A stretch of 64,000 nucleotides of DNA. Origin: Caproicibacter sp002399225 (lineage in GTDB: Bacteria; Bacillota; Clostridia; Oscillospirales; Acutalibacteraceae). This document shows positions 25,846 through 34,764 of this stretch, piece after piece (position 1 is the stretch's first letter; every line of letters starts with the position of its first letter). Position numbers and translations under genes: made by a program. The stretch lies in NCBI GenBank assembly GCA_036756705.1, contig DAIOKN010000001.1:119943-183942 (forward strand), in the 5' to 3' direction. Under the pieces are notes generated by a model. The model was not told the DNA's origin, made no database searches, and worked only from the letters and a program-made list of their open reading frames with translations.

Positions 25846-27257
25846 GTGAAAAGCTTTTTTGGCGGCCTGACCGGCCGTGTTGTTGTCTTTGGGGATTCCG
25901 GTTATTTTGAGGCGCGCCAGGAATTTAACCGCGCCGTTCAGCAATATCCGGTCGTCATTGATTACTGCCGGGATAAGCTGGATGTGGCCAATGCCGTGGC
26001 GTGGTCGAAAGAACACAGGGTTCCGCTGCGTGTGCGCGGCGGGGGCCGCAGTTTCGAAGGCTATTCCAGCGGCAGCGGAACCCTGGTGATCGATGTCAGC
26101 AAAATGGACGGTATCGGTCTGGAGGAGGACACAGGCCGCTGTATGTGCAGGGCGGCGCGACCAACGGGCAGGTGTGCGGGTATGCGGCCTCCCGCGGATA
26201 TCCGTTTCCCGGCGGGACCTGTCCGGCCGTCGGGGTGGCCGGGTATGTTCTGGGCGGCGGATGGGGGCCCTCCTGCCGGATGTTCGGCCTTGGGTGCGAC
26301 AGCCTTGAAGGGCTTGAGCTGATCGACTGCGAAGGGAAACTCATCCGGGCGGACAGAGCCCGCAACGCCGATCTTTTCTGGGCATGCCGCGGCGCGGGAG
26401 CGGGAAATTTCGGCGTCGTCACCGCCATGAAGTTCCGGCTGCCGCCGAAAACCGATCAAGTGACGCTCATCAAAATCAACTATCCCCGCGCATCCCCGAG
26501 GGAACGGGAAGCTTTTCTCCGCTCTTGGCAGGAATGGCTGCGGGGCGCCGATCCCAGAATTACGCTGCTCGCGCGGATCTGCAATTCTTCCGAAGGCCCG
26601 GCCATGCTGGTCCGGGGGATCTTTTACGGAGGGGAAGAAGAGGTAAAACGGATGGTGGAGCCGTTCCTCGCGCTTCCTGGGGCGGAAGAGCGGTTCCGGG
26701 AAACGGCGCTTCCGCAGGCGGCCGCCCTGGCCGGAAACGACGCGCCGCCCCCGGCGAAATTTCAGTCGGTCAGCCGGTTCGCAATGCGGGATTTCAGCCG
26801 TCCCGAGCTTGCGGCGCTGGCCGGGATGCTCCGGGAGCGCCCGGAAGGTTCCGTCCGAACGGAGTTGTCCCTGTATGCTCTGGGCGGCAGGGTCCGCGAC
26901 TTTGGGCCGGATGAGACGGCCTTCTTTTATCGGGACGCGCGGTTTGCCGTCCGGCTGGAAACCGTTTGGAAAGAAGAGCGGTTTGCTGAAGAAAACCAGG
27001 GCTGGCTGAAAGACCGGTTTCCGTCCATCGCTTTTGCCACAGAGGGTTCCTATGTTAATTTTCCTTACAAAGGTTTTCCGGATGCCCTGACGGAATATTA
27101 CGGCGCTCATGGATGCAGGCTGAAACGGATCAAGGAAAAATACGACCCGCTTTGCCTTTTTACCTTTCCGCAGGGCCTTTCCGCAGGGGCCACCCCGCAA
27201 AAAACCGCCTTGGTGCCCGCGGGCCCTTATTTTCTGAGGAAACCGTTGGATCCCTGA
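25846..27257 (+). pseudogene. FAD-linked (berberine bridge-like) oxidase, frameshifted
   Basis: Two frames together make one FAD-binding oxidase of about 470 residues. The first (GTG 25846, behind GGGGG) covers FFGGLTGRVVVFGDSGYFEA to DVSKMDGIGLEEDTGR. At about 26139 one base is missing, and the second frame continues with LYVQGGATNGQVCGYA through to the BBE-type end YYGAHGCRLKRIKEKYDP. The cysteinyl-FAD site region PGGTCPAVGVAGYVLGGG is present. The usual histidyl site (GGHS) reads GGGRS, so bicovalent FAD attachment is unlikely. Downstream of the shift the protein shows no other damage, so recent mutation or a sequencing indel are both possible. Substrate unknown; sugars or alcohols are usual. 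Confidence 0.8.
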
Positions 27258-27338
27258 GCGTGCGGGCCCTGACAGGATCGAAAGGCTGGCGCCTGTGCAG
27301 GCGCCCTTCCGATCCTGTTGCTGTCCGTTCCGCATCCG

Positions 27339-27875
27339 TTACAGCCAGCGGAGAAGCCTTTCATGATCCTTTTTCTTAACTCTGGGGGTCTCTCTGGCCG
27401 GATGGCCAAGCGCGATGAAAACGACCAGCTCTTCCTCCGGGGGGAGGTTCAGAATCTTTGTCGCCTTTTCCACATCGAAAACGCCGAGGATGACGCTTCC
27501 GAGCCCTTGCTCTTTGGCGGCCAGGCAAAAAGTCTGGCAGGAAACGCCGCAGTCAAAAAAGGAATATCCGTCCCCGTAAACGGTGGAGGGGATGCCGCTG
27601 CGTTCATAGCCGCTGCGCTTTTTCACCGCTGTGACGGCCAGCAGCATGGGCGCGTTATGCAGAATTTTCGCGTTGAAGTCCGGCATAGCTCCGTCGGCGA
27701 CCCGGTCGATCAGTTCTCTGCGGTCAATCGCTGTATATCTGGTAGGCTGCGCGTTTTTCCACGACGGGATCTGGCCCGCCAGATCCACCAGCCCCTCGAT
27801 GGTTTCTCTCGGGATCCGTTCCGGCGTGAACGATCGGATACTCTGCCGCTCTTTAATACAAGAAATCGTATCCAT
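27339..27875 (-). CDS. Nitroreductase family protein
   Basis: FMN-dependent NAD(P)H oxidoreductase of 178 residues. Family signs are the N-terminal CIKERQSIRSF, PSWKNAQPTRY, the middle CQTFCLAAKEQGLGSVILG and the C-terminal VVFIALGHPA. ATG 27875 follows AAGGAGG. It is convergent with the FAD oxidase gene. The physiological substrate cannot be inferred. Confidence 0.88.
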   Translation of the reverse strand: MDTISCIKERQSIRSFTPERIPRETIEGLVDLAGQIPSWKNAQPTRYTAIDRRELIDRVADGAMPDFNAKILHNAPMLLAVTAVKKRSGYERSGIPSTVYGDGYSFFDCGVSCQTFCLAAKEQGLGSVILGVFDVEKATKILNLPPEEELVVFIALGHPARETPRVKKKDHERLLRWL

Positions 27876-28062
27876 TGGCTGTTTCCTCCTTATCGAGTAT
27901 CTTTTTCTATTTGTACTATTTTATTTTAACACACTTCTGCGGCAGCTTGCAAAATTTTCTTTCTGTTTTCTCTATGGCAGGCAAAGCGGTGCAGTTGCAG
28001 CCTGCCGGTCTTTATGGTAACATAATTTAAGAATCAACATCGTTTGGAAAGGGGGATCGTAC

Positions 28063-28974
28063 ATGCAACAAAATTTTCAGCTTTCATCCGAACGGGATTT
28101 CAAAGATGAAAGGATCACTGTAAAAAACGTGGGTGCCTGCCCGGGCGGGGACGATTTTCTGTTTTTGACCAAGCAGAAGGCGGCTTTAATTGACTCGGGG
28201 TACGCCTGCTGTGCGGAGCAGATGATTGAAAATGTCAAAAGGGCGCTGGGAGGCCGGACGCTGGATTTCATCCTTCTGACACATTCTCATTACGACCACG
28301 CTTCTGGCAGCGCCTATTGCCGCCCGCACTTTCAAAATGTCAAGATTCTTGCGAGCGCCTACGCCGCAAAGATCTTTTCCCGGCCGTCGGCTCTTGCTGT
28401 CATGCGCATCATGAATCAAAACGCCGCGCGTCTTTATCATCTTGAAAATTATGAGGACAAGCTGGACGAGCTCCGGGTGGACTGGACCGTCGGCGAGGGC
28501 GACGTCATTGATTTGGGCGACGTTTCCCTGCGGGTCATGGATGCGCCCGGTCACACAAAATGCTCAATAGCGTTTTACATCCCGCAGGAAAAAATGCTGA
28601 TCTCCTGCGAGACGATGGGTGTTTACGGCGGAAAGCATAGGGTTGCCCCCGCTTTCCTGGTCGGGTATGAGATGTCGATGAATTTTATCCGCAGAGCGCT
28701 AAAAATGGAGATCGAAAAGCTGCTTGTGCCCCATTACGGCGTGCTGACCGGGCAGGCGTGCAGAGATTTTCTGAATGACGCCTTGCGCTGCAATCGGCAG
28801 CTGAAAGAGCTGATTGTGGAGGATGATCGGCAGGGAAAGACCCAGGAAGAGATCATAGAGCATTACAGGGATGTTTTCTACACGCCGGAATGCCAGAAGG
28901 GTCAGCCGCTCGAAGCGTTCAACCTGAATGCAAGCTATCTGGTTCCGATGGTTTTAAAGGAAGTCCGGCGCTGA
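28063..28974 (+). CDS. MBL-fold metallo-hydrolase
   Basis: Metallo-beta-lactamase-fold hydrolase of 303 residues. The metal motif is LTHSHYDHASG, with further ligands in DAPGHTKCSIAFYI and the late VPHYGVLTG. It has a C-terminal helical extension (RQLKELIVEDDRQGKTQEEI) of about 60 residues, as in class B flavin-free MBL proteins that act on thioesters or lactones. ATG 28063 follows AAAGGGGG. It stands alone between a nitroreductase and a PadR regulator. Exact substrate unknown. Confidence 0.85.
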   Translation: MQQNFQLSSERDFKDERITVKNVGACPGGDDFLFLTKQKAALIDSGYACCAEQMIENVKRALGGRTLDFILLTHSHYDHASGSAYCRPHFQNVKILASAYAAKIFSRPSALAVMRIMNQNAARLYHLENYEDKLDELRVDWTVGEGDVIDLGDVSLRVMDAPGHTKCSIAFYIPQEKMLISCETMGVYGGKHRVAPAFLVGYEMSMNFIRRALKMEIEKLLVPHYGVLTGQACRDFLNDALRCNRQLKELIVEDDRQGKTQEEIIEHYRDVFYTPECQKGQPLEAFNLNASYLVPMVLKEVRR

Positions 28975-29012
28975 ATCCGCCGCTTTTTTGCTCTGGAACC
29001 CGTTTCCTTTGC

Positions 29013-29041
29013 TTGACAAATCCTTGTATGCAGTATACTAT
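29013..29041 (+). promoter_or_regulatory. Sigma-A promoter of the padR-MFS pair
   Basis: TTGACA, 17 bases, TACTAT. Confidence 0.8.
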
Positions 29042-29042
29042 A

Positions 29043-29058
29043 TTACTATACGATATAT
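29043..29058 (+). promoter_or_regulatory. Repeated PadR-like operator, site 1
   Basis: TTACTATACGATATAT lies just after the padR promoter. The same 16-mer with one change (TTACTATACAATATAT) is at 29717-29732 before the exporter gene. A shared operator for the PadR protein is the simplest reading. Confidence 0.5.
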
Positions 29059-29082
29059 CAATCGAAGAAGGAGATGGCGCCT

Positions 29083-29622
29083 TTGCGGCAGAGAAACTTT
29101 TCCAATGTGGATTTGATGCTGCTCGGGGCTTTGATGGACCACCCGATGAATGCTTATGAACTGAAAAAGCGGATGGAAACTGCGAATGTGAAAGCATGGG
29201 TGAAAATCAGTTCCCCGGCAGTTTACAAAAATCTTGTCCGGCTGCATCGGCGCGGCCTTTTGGATGCCGAAGTGGTCCGTGAGGGGGAAATGCCTGAAAA
29301 GACGATTTATACCGTCAATGAAAAGGGCCGGCAGCATTTTCAGCGGATCATGGAGGAATATTCAGAAAATCCGGGCTCTGTATATATTGACTTTACAGCC
29401 TTTCTCTGCAACCTGCGCCGTTTGGATGGTGCATCGGCCGAAAAAATGATGGGCCAATTCCGGAATCAGCTTTATGCGAAAAAGAAGTACATGGAGCTTG
29501 TGTTTCGGCAGGAAGCGGACAAATCCAAAGAGGCCAGGGCGATTGTTGGGCTGTATGTTAAGATGTATGATTTATTCTATCAATGGGCGTGCAATTTTGA
29601 TCTGCGGCAGGAAAAAGGATAA
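29083..29622 (+). CDS. PadR family transcriptional regulator
   Basis: Winged-helix regulator of about 179 residues. The PadR core reads VDLMLLGALMDHPMNAYEL, then SSPAVYKNLVRLHRRGLLDAE and EMPEKTIYTVNEKG. A C-terminal helical dimerisation domain follows. TTG 29083 is preferred, nine bases after AAGGAG. An ATG at 29074 overlaps that site. The gene precedes a drug-type exporter, and both have a copy of the same 16-base AT-rich element, so it likely represses itself and the exporter until a ligand binds. Confidence 0.9.
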   Translation: MRQRNFSNVDLMLLGALMDHPMNAYELKKRMETANVKAWVKISSPAVYKNLVRLHRRGLLDAEVVREGEMPEKTIYTVNEKGRQHFQRIMEEYSENPGSVYIDFTAFLCNLRRLDGASAEKMMGQFRNQLYAKKKYMELVFRQEADKSKEARAIVGLYVKMYDLFYQWACNFDLRQEKG

Positions 29623-29716
29623 TTCTTTTTTCCTGACCATATAGTATAATATATATTAATTTATAGGATATCATTTGAGAAATGTCTGAAATGGAGCAGA
29701 GAAATGATCTGCCCTA

Positions 29717-29732
29717 TTACTATACAATATAT
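29717..29732 (+). promoter_or_regulatory. Repeated PadR-like operator, site 2
   Basis: TTACTATACAATATAT, one base different from site 1 at 29043, lies 20 bases before the exporter start. A further related AT palindrome (ATATAGTATAATATAT) is at about 29640. Confidence 0.5.
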
Positions 29733-29751
29733 TAATATAAAGGAGTGCATT

Positions 29752-31314
29752 ATGATGGAAACTTCTCCGTTCACTAAAAAGCAGATGGCCGGCATTTTTG
29801 CCGGCTTGATGTCGAGTCTTTTGCTTTATGCACTGGATTCCACGGTCGTCAGCACGGCGATGAAGGCAATCACCGAAGAGCTGAATGGCGCACAGTTTTA
29901 CTCCTGGCCTTTTACGGTTTATATGCTGTGTTCCACGGTCATCATCCCGGTTTGCGGGGGAATTTCAGACAGTTTTGGGTGCAAGCCGGTCTTTCTTGCC
30001 GGGGTTTCCACTTTCCTGCTTGGTTCTGCGCTTTGCGGCCTTTCGCCAAGCATGGTGGCGCTGATTGTTTGCCGGGGAATTCAGGGGATCGGCGGCGGGA
30101 TTCTCTTGTCCAGTGTCTTTACGGCGGTTGCCGGATTGTTTCCGCCGAGGGAAAGGGGCAGGTATACGGGCATCGTCACTTCCATGTTTGGGGTGGCGAG
30201 CATCATAGGTCCATTCGCGGGGGGCCTGATTACCGACCGCCTTGGCTGGAGGTGGATTTTCTTTCTGAATCTTCCCCTCGGGCTTGTGGCTGCTTTTTTC
30301 ATTGCCCGCTGTTTGCCGGGCAGCAAGCCGGAAGAAAGAAAGGCGACGGATCTTCCGGGAACTGCTGTGCTTGTCGGCGCACTGCTTCCCCTTTTGCTGG
30401 CTTTCAGCATGGCCGGAAGTTTCTTTGACTTTCGGTCGGTTCCGTTCTGGAGCATGATTTCCGTTTCTGCCGTTTTACTGGTTCTGTTTGGATTTTTGGA
30501 GGCAAAGTCAGAAAATCCGCTGGTGCCGCCGGCCTATTTTAAAAACCGGGCGATCAGTTTTTCCTTTCTCATGGCCTTTCTGACGCAGGCGCTTCTCTTT
30601 GCCGCTATTTTATATCTTCCCTATTTTGTCCAGACGGTTCTGTGGTCGACGGCCACCGTATCCGGCGCGGCAATCGCGCCGATGATGATCGGTCTGCTGC
30701 TGGCGAGCAACCTGACGGGACAGTTGATGTCAAAAACGGGAAAATGCAGAATCCTGAGCATCGTCTCTTTCACCCTCGCGGCGGTTGGAATGTTCCTTCT
30801 TTCCACGATGAATTCCACGACCGGCCTCCCGGCAGTTGTTCTGTATGCGGCGATTACAGGTTTCGCAGTCGGGGGAAATATGCCGATCAGCAATGTAAAC
30901 GCGCAGAATTCCGTTCCGAAAGAAAAAATCGGAGGAGTTACTTCTTCCGTGATGTTTTTTAAGAATTTGGGCAGAACGGTTGGCTCTGCTGTCTTCGGGT
31001 CGATTTTGGCAGGTTCTATGAGCAGCGGACTTTCTTGTCTGAATTTGAGCCGCTTCCCCCAATACGTCCGAGGACTTCTGCAAAATCCTGAAGTTTTGAC
31101 CCATGCCGACGCGGTGCGGACGATGCGGGCGCATATTCCGCCCGCAGATGAAAATTATTTTAATTTAATTTTGCATCAATCCAGGGCAATCCTGGTTAGC
31201 TCCATTGATAATGTTTTTAAAATTGGAGCAATTATCGCTCTGACAGGTGCATTTTTAATGATATTTTTGAAAGAAGCACCGAAAAGGAAAGGCCCTAAAA
31301 AAATGGACACATAA
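29752..31314 (+). CDS. MFS drug exporter, DHA2 (EmrB/QacA) type, 14 helices
   Basis: Membrane transporter of 520 residues driven by proton entry. The first helix carries LLYALDSTVVSTAM, the DHA2 motif D1 region, and motif A is GGISDSFGCKPVF. Motif C is seen in VASIIGPFAGGLI, with RLGWRWIFFLNLPLG next to it. The start ATG 29752 (or 29755) follows AAGGAG; the longer frame from 29704 would include the operator. It is downstream of padR and probably controlled by it. Substrate unknown. Confidence 0.92.
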   Translation: MMETSPFTKKQMAGIFAGLMSSLLLYALDSTVVSTAMKAITEELNGAQFYSWPFTVYMLCSTVIIPVCGGISDSFGCKPVFLAGVSTFLLGSALCGLSPSMVALIVCRGIQGIGGGILLSSVFTAVAGLFPPRERGRYTGIVTSMFGVASIIGPFAGGLITDRLGWRWIFFLNLPLGLVAAFFIARCLPGSKPEERKATDLPGTAVLVGALLPLLLAFSMAGSFFDFRSVPFWSMISVSAVLLVLFGFLEAKSENPLVPPAYFKNRAISFSFLMAFLTQALLFAAILYLPYFVQTVLWSTATVSGAAIAPMMIGLLLASNLTGQLMSKTGKCRILSIVSFTLAAVGMFLLSTMNSTTGLPAVVLYAAITGFAVGGNMPISNVNAQNSVPKEKIGGVTSSVMFFKNLGRTVGSAVFGSILAGSMSSGLSCLNLSRFPQYVRGLLQNPEVLTHADAVRTMRAHIPPADENYFNLILHQSRAILVSSIDNVFKIGAIIALTGAFLMIFLKEAPKRKGPKKMDT

Positions 31315-31835
31315 TATTTTTTAGATGAATCATATAATAAAAATAAGAAAGGTTCCTTTAAAAAGGATATGTGAAAATAAATCACAAAAAACTGAATTTA
31401 AATCCATAAAATATTGTGCTTATTTTCAGCATTAAACTTTATGACGGACCATTTTACAACAAATAGATTCATATTTGCATCATATATTTCCCGATGGCCA
31501 AAGAAATGTTTGCCAAATTTGCTGTTATTTTGCAATTAAAATTTGAAAGACAAAACCAATATATAAAAATTGACAAAGATTACTGCCATATTCTTAAGAT
31601 AATTTATGAAAAATATATAACAAAATTAAATTATTTTTTTTGTTGAAGGAGGAGAAAAAATAAAAATGCATCATTTTAGATTGCAAAAATGATTTTTAGG
31701 AGATATAATTGCAATTGAAAAAGGCAGAAGCTTGTTGCGCGACAAGTCCATCTCATCAGAAGCTGGCGGGTTCTCGGCTTTCATTTAGCTTTGCATGATC
31801 TAAAAAAATTTAGAATTAGAAGGGGAGGAACTTAA
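31315..31835. other. AT-rich gap without recognised genes
   Basis: About 520 bases, much more AT-rich than its neighbours, with stop codons in all frames and no ORF I would defend. Contains TTGACA at about 31570 without a well-placed -10 box. The last 30 bases supply GGGGAGG for the next gene. Probably the regulatory region of the lactonase-dehydratase operon. Confidence 0.6.
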
Positions 31836-32636
31836 ATGAAACTGTACATCCTAAACACGGGTTACCTGGAAACCGATAAAAACAATGTGGTCGGGGTAGC
31901 TACGGTTGGAACTCGGAGCAAACCTATCGTAAACAATCAGTGGATCAAACTGCCTGTGATGGCATTCCTGATTGAAACCAGTGAAGGATACATACTTTAC
32001 GATACAGGCAGCAACCCAGATGCGATGAATGGCTACTGGCCTACTAATCTTCAGGAAATTTATCCGCTCCATCAAACCAAAGAAGAACGACTGGAGAATC
32101 AACTGGCCCTTTGCGGCGTAAAGCCGAAAGACATTAAGACTGTTGTCATTTCTCACATGCACTTGGATCACGCGGGCGGTCTGTACCTCTTTCAACATGC
32201 TGATGTCTATGTCCCTATGGAAGATTTTAAAGTGGGGCAGGCTATGGTGCATTTGAACCCTGATCCGGCAACTCACGGCGGCTATGTGAAAGCCGATCTG
32301 GATGTTCCCATCAGACAGTATCACATGGTGGAAGAGGACTTTGAACTGGCTCCCGGTGTGGATGTGATCAATCTTCCAGGGCATACGCCGGATCTGCTCG
32401 GCTTGGTTTTACATTTAAAGGGCGGCACGATTATCCTCCCGCAGGACTGTGTCTATTCCGCTGAAATCTATGGGCCACCGGCCAAAGCTTCCGGGCTGTT
32501 ATACGACAGTATCTCATTCTTCAAGTCCATCGAAAAGGTTCGCAGGCTTCAGAAAAAATATCATGCAAAAGTGATCTACGCGCACGATGAAGCTTTCTTT
32601 AAGACTTTAAAACTGGCGCCCGAGTATTATGAGTGA
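31836..32636 (+). CDS. MBL-fold lactonase-like hydrolase (AttM/AiiA type)
   Basis: Metallo-hydrolase of 266 residues of the N-acyl homoserine lactonase group. The metal motif is ISHMHLDHAGG, with HGGYVKADLD, LPGHTPDLLGLV and the C-terminal YAHDEAFF supplying further ligands. RBS GGGGAGG precedes ATG 31836. Members of this family include AttM of Agrobacterium, which opens gamma-butyrolactone to 4-hydroxybutyrate. The next genes handle 4-hydroxybutyryl-CoA, so a gamma-butyrolactonase role is favoured over quorum quenching. This is inference from context. Confidence 0.85.
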   Translation: MKLYILNTGYLETDKNNVVGVATVGTRSKPIVNNQWIKLPVMAFLIETSEGYILYDTGSNPDAMNGYWPTNLQEIYPLHQTKEERLENQLALCGVKPKDIKTVVISHMHLDHAGGLYLFQHADVYVPMEDFKVGQAMVHLNPDPATHGGYVKADLDVPIRQYHMVEEDFELAPGVDVINLPGHTPDLLGLVLHLKGGTIILPQDCVYSAEIYGPPAKASGLLYDSISFFKSIEKVRRLQKKYHAKVIYAHDEAFFKTLKLAPEYYE

Positions 32637-32684
32637 ATGCCGCCGCTTGATCTAAAGATGACTTTAATTTTGAAAGGATGATAT

Positions 32685-34142
32685 ATGATGGCGTTAATGA
32701 CTGGCGAAGAGTACATTGAAAGTATTCGAAAGATTAAGATGGAAATCTATATGTTCGGCAAGAAGGTTGAAAATCCGGTGGAAAATCCGATTCTCCGTCC
32801 TTCCCTGAACTCCGTCCGCATGACCTATGACCTGGCGCAGGATCCCCAGTACGCAGATTTGATGACGACGACTTCTCCGTTTACAGGGAAGAAGATCAAC
32901 CGCTTTACCCACATTCACCAAAGCACCGAAGACTTGAAAAACAAGGTGAAGATGCAGCGCCTTTGCGGCCAGAAGACCGCCGCCTGCTTCCAGCGCTGCG
33001 TGGGCATGGATGCGTTTAACGCGGAGTATTCCACAACCTTTGAGATCGACAAGAAATACGGCACGCATTATCACGAAAATTTCAAAAAATATTTGATATA
33101 CTGCCAGGATCACGACCTGACCGTCGACGGCGCCATGACCGACCCGAAAGGCGACCGCTCCAAAGCCCCGCATGCGCAGGATGATCCGGATATGTACCTG
33201 CATGTGGTGGAACGCCGCCCCGACGGCATCGTTGTCCGCGGCGCAAAGGCGCACCAGACCGGCATCATCAACTCGCACGAAGTGCTTGTGATGCCGACGA
33301 TTTCCATGGGCCCCGATGACAAAGATTATGCGGTTTCGTTCTCGGTACCGATGGATTCCAAGGGTCTGTTCATGATTGTCGGCCGCCAGTCCTGCGATAC
33401 CCGCAAACTCGAAGGTTCCACCATGGATGTTGGCAACAGCGAGTTTGGCGGTGTGGAAGCTCTGACCGTTTTTGACAATGTTTTTGTGCCGAACGACCGC
33501 ATTTTCCTGAACGGCGAAACCGAATTTGCCGGAATGCTGGTGGAGCGTTTCGCTGGTTACCACCGTCAGTCCTACGGCGGATGCAAAGTCGGCGTGGGCG
33601 ATGTGCTGATCGGCGCGGCTGCGCTGGCCGCGGATTACAACGGCGTTCCAAAGGCTTCTGCAATTAAAGATAAGCTGATTGAGATGACGCATCTGAATGA
33701 AACGCTGTACTGCTGCGGTTTGGCCTGCTCCACGGAAGGCTATCCGACCGAATCCGGAAACTACATGATCGATTTGCTGCTGGCCAATGTCTGCAAGCAG
33801 AATGTTACCCGTTTCCCCTATGAGATCGTCCGGCTCGCAGAAGACATTGCAGGCGGCCTGATGGTTACCGCTCCCTCTGAAAAAGATTTCCGCGACCCGA
33901 AGACCGGCCCCGTGATTAACAAATATCTGCGCGGAGTCTCTTCTGTCTCCACAGAGAACCGCCTGCGCATCCTGCGCCTGATTGAAAATATGGCTCTGGG
34001 TACCGCCGCAGTCGGCTATCGGACAGAGTCCATGCACGGTGCGGGTTCCCCTCAGGCCCAGCGCATTATGATCTCGCGCCAGGGCAACCTCAGCTATAAG
34101 AAAGAACTGGCCAAAAAGATTGCTCACATCAAGGAAGACTGA
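32685..34142 (+). CDS. abfD: 4-hydroxybutyryl-CoA dehydratase / vinylacetyl-CoA isomerase
   Basis: [4Fe-4S] and FAD enzyme of 485 residues that converts 4-hydroxybutyryl-CoA to crotonyl-CoA by a radical route. All four cluster ligands known from Clostridium aminobutyricum (C99, C103, H292, C299) appear here: the two Cys in TAACFQRCVGMDAF and His plus Cys in GYHRQSYGGCKVG. The latter two fall at 292 and 299 if counted from the second Met (32688). The family also contains 4-hydroxyphenylacetate 3-monooxygenases, but those lack these ligands. RBS AAAGGA precedes two adjacent ATGs. The gene is followed by an Fe-S scaffold gene and a CoA-transferase. Confidence 0.94.
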   Translation: MMALMTGEEYIESIRKIKMEIYMFGKKVENPVENPILRPSLNSVRMTYDLAQDPQYADLMTTTSPFTGKKINRFTHIHQSTEDLKNKVKMQRLCGQKTAACFQRCVGMDAFNAEYSTTFEIDKKYGTHYHENFKKYLIYCQDHDLTVDGAMTDPKGDRSKAPHAQDDPDMYLHVVERRPDGIVVRGAKAHQTGIINSHEVLVMPTISMGPDDKDYAVSFSVPMDSKGLFMIVGRQSCDTRKLEGSTMDVGNSEFGGVEALTVFDNVFVPNDRIFLNGETEFAGMLVERFAGYHRQSYGGCKVGVGDVLIGAAALAADYNGVPKASAIKDKLIEMTHLNETLYCCGLACSTEGYPTESGNYMIDLLLANVCKQNVTRFPYEIVRLAEDIAGGLMVTAPSEKDFRDPKTGPVINKYLRGVSSVSTENRLRILRLIENMALGTAAVGYRTESMHGAGSPQAQRIMISRQGNLSYKKELAKKIAHIKED

Positions 34143-34186
34143 TTTTCAGGATCTGCATTTTATGATTCATGGAGGGAAGATCTGCC

Positions 34187-34486
34187 GTGAGTATGGTGAC
34201 AAAGGAAAAAATTGAAAAAGCATTGGATGAAAAAGTGCGTCCGTATCTTAAAATTCATGGCGGAAACGTCCATGTGGAACAGTACAAAGACGGCGTCTTG
34301 CAGGTGCGGATGCTGGGTGCATGCAGCGGCTGCCCTTCGGCGGACTTGACCGTGGAAAATCTGGTTGACGAAAAGCTCCGGGAAGCGCTTCCCGAAATCA
34401 AGCAGGTTGTTCTGGTCACCGGTGTGAGCGACGCCATGATTGCCACAGCCCGTAAAATGTTGAGCGAGCGCCATTCCAGAGCATGA
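34187..34486 (+). CDS. NifU C-terminal-domain Fe-S scaffold protein
   Basis: Protein of 99 residues equal to the NifU C-terminal domain, with the cluster-binding motif LGACSGCPSADLTVENL. GTG 34187 has GGAGGG ten bases upstream. It lies between the dehydratase and the CGGC protein gene, which overlaps its stop by four bases. Stand-alone proteins of this kind carry Fe-S clusters to target enzymes. Placement suggests a dedicated helper for the oxygen-sensitive AbfD cluster; this is inference. Confidence 0.9.
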   Translation: MSMVTKEKIEKALDEKVRPYLKIHGGNVHVEQYKDGVLQVRMLGACSGCPSADLTVENLVDEKLREALPEIKQVVLVTGVSDAMIATARKMLSERHSRA

Positions 34487-34764
34487 CGGTCCTGATTCGC
34501 TATTGCGGCGGGTGCAACCCGCGGTATGACCGTACGGAGATTGTAAGACGCCTGAAAGAACGCTTCCCCGGTCTTCCCTTTTCCTATGACAAGGAGAAAC
34601 GGTGTGAGGCGGCGGTCATTGTCTGCGGCTGCAGTTCCGCATGTGCCGACCATGTGGGTTATAACGGGATATACGGGAAAATGATTATCTGGCAGGATCA
34701 AAATCTGGAAGCTCTGTATCAGTTCATCGCAGATATTTATGATTGTGAGGAATCGAGAGAATGA
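34483..34764 (+). CDS. Small cysteine-rich CGGC protein
   Basis: Protein of 93 residues. It begins with IRYCGGCNPRYDRTEIVRRL and later has VIVCGCSSACADH, six Cys in all, which suggests metal or Fe-S binding or redox chemistry. The family name is unknown to me beyond the CGGCNP motif. ATG 34483 overlaps the NifU-like stop, and its own stop overlaps the CoA-transferase start, so it is translationally coupled on both sides. A role in maturation or protection of the 4-hydroxybutyryl-CoA enzymes is a reasonable guess only. Confidence 0.8.
   Translation: MTVLIRYCGGCNPRYDRTEIVRRLKERFPGLPFSYDKEKRCEAAVIVCGCSSACADHVGYNGIYGKMIIWQDQNLEALYQFIADIYDCEESRE

Noticed and set aside
32694..34127. - strand ORF of 477 codons opposite abfD
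   Set aside because: Shadow of the dehydratase gene, which has all cluster ligands; the antisense frame has no motif or ribosome site.
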